Shown here piece by piece: positions 6,298-6,819 of a DNA stretch of 6,819 nucleotides. The stretch covers positions 1 to 6,819 of the forward strand of contig SKYW01000251.1 of NCBI GenBank assembly GCA_007127695.1, in the 5' to 3' direction. How positions within the stretch are numbered: position 1 is the first letter of the stretch; every line of letters begins with the position of its first letter. The translations under genes were made by a program, and so were the position numbers. The notes beneath the pieces were generated by a model, which ran no database searches, was not told where the DNA came from, and saw nothing but the letters and a program-made list of their open reading frames with translations. This DNA comes from Balneolales bacterium (lineage in GTDB: Bacteria > Bacteroidota > Rhodothermia > Balneolales > Natronogracilivirgulaceae).

Positions 6298-6819
6298 CTA
6301 ATGTAATCCTCGTTGTCCGGTCAGGTTTTTCAACCCCTCCATGGCGCGTCCCATTTTGTTCATCTTGGTCATGGTCTTCATCATCTTCTTCATCTGGGTG
6401 AACTGCTTCAGCAGATCATTGACCTCACGAACCGTGGTACCAGAGCCTTGTGCTATCCTTTTGCGGCGGCTGCCATTGATCAGTTCGGGCTTCCTCCGCT
6501 CTTCAATGGTCATGGAGTTGATGATGGCCTCGACCGGTTTCATGGCATCGTCATCTATCTCCACATCCCCCAGCTGTTTGTTCATGCCGGGAATCATTCC
6601 TACGAGATCCCTCATGGACCCCATCTTCTTGATCTGTTGCAGCTGGCCGTAAAAATCTTCCAGGTTGAACGTATTGGAAGAGATCTTAGACTGCAGCATT
6701 CTTGCCTGCACTTCGTCGTACTGCTGCTGGGCTTTTTCGACAAGAGAAACCACATCCCCCATTCCGAGAATGCGCTGAGCCATCCGGTCGGGATAAAATG
6801 GCGAAATGCTGTCCATTCC
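6298..6819 (-). CDS. ffh: Signal recognition particle GTPase Ffh, C-terminal part (partial, 5' end outside window)
   Basis: The frame is open to the right edge, so about 173 C-terminal residues are seen; an in-frame ATG at 6816 is only an internal Met. Ffh binds SRP RNA and signal sequences of nascent membrane proteins and delivers them to FtsY. The visible part holds the end of the NG (GTPase) domain with SPFYPDRMAQRILGMGDVVS and the M domain. The SRP-RNA binding helix-turn-helix is clear in RRKRIAQGSGTTVREVNDLL, and the tail FTQMKKMMKTMTKMNKMGRA shows the methionine-rich helix expected for signal-peptide contact. GTP-binding motifs G1-G4 lie outside the window. It ends in TAG 37 bases before rpsP on the same strand, so it is probably co-transcribed with the translation genes downstream. 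Confidence 0.97.
   Translation of the reverse strand, partial: GMDSISPFYPDRMAQRILGMGDVVSLVEKAQQQYDEVQARMLQSKISSNTFNLEDFYGQLQQIKKMGSMRDLVGMIPGMNKQLGDVEIDDDAMKPVEAIINSMTIEERRKPELINGSRRKRIAQGSGTTVREVNDLLKQFTQMKKMMKTMTKMNKMGRAMEGLKNLTGQRGLH

Noticed and set aside
1..6819. A previously undescribed system (defence, mobile or RNA-based)
   Set aside because: All coding space is filled by recognised housekeeping genes; no direct-repeat arrays, insertion-sequence ends, tRNA or structured RNA of note were found by eye.

Overview
The window is ordinary chromosomal housekeeping DNA. I see no mobile element, phage, CRISPR, toxin-antitoxin or defence gene, and no gene of unknown family. The gene content, the scarcity of strong Shine-Dalgarno sites, a long Lys/Glu/Ala tail on ribosomal protein bS16 and an Mrp protein without its C-terminal CxxC point to the Bacteroidota-Balneolota-Rhodothermota group. 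My best guess is a moderately GC-rich, possibly saline-habitat Balneolota/Rhodothermota member, but this is inferred from protein features and not proven.

Layout from left to right: (1) A minus-strand operon, gcvT > comB > ftsK (positions 2341 to 1). The genes are packed without gaps: gcvT and comB overlap by ATGA, and the comB stop abuts the ftsK start. ftsK is cut by the window edge, leaving only its membrane domain. (2) A divergent intergenic region of about 190 bp (2342-2532) with two dyad-symmetric sequences, serving gcvT leftwards and mrp rightwards. (3) mrp/apbC on the plus strand (2533-3630), an iron-sulfur cluster carrier ATPase. (4) A short convergent gap (3631-3747) with hairpins, one of which encloses the mrp stop codon. 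(5) A minus-strand translation operon, ffh > rpsP > rimM > trmD > rplS (6819 to 3748). It encodes the SRP GTPase (C-terminal part only), ribosomal protein bS16, the 30S maturation factor RimM, the tRNA m1G37 methyltransferase and ribosomal protein bL19.

The right-hand operon is a classical co-expressed set for ribosome assembly, tRNA modification and membrane targeting. The left-hand operon combines one-carbon/glycine metabolism, a sulfolactate-pathway phosphatase and chromosome segregation, with no evident common function.

The most unusual observation is the 300-residue bS16: about 190 residues are a low-complexity charged tail, and its start codon is TTG behind a strong Shine-Dalgarno. Other points worth a look are the cysteine-poor Mrp, the palindrome between gcvT and mrp, and the hairpin spanning the mrp stop codon.
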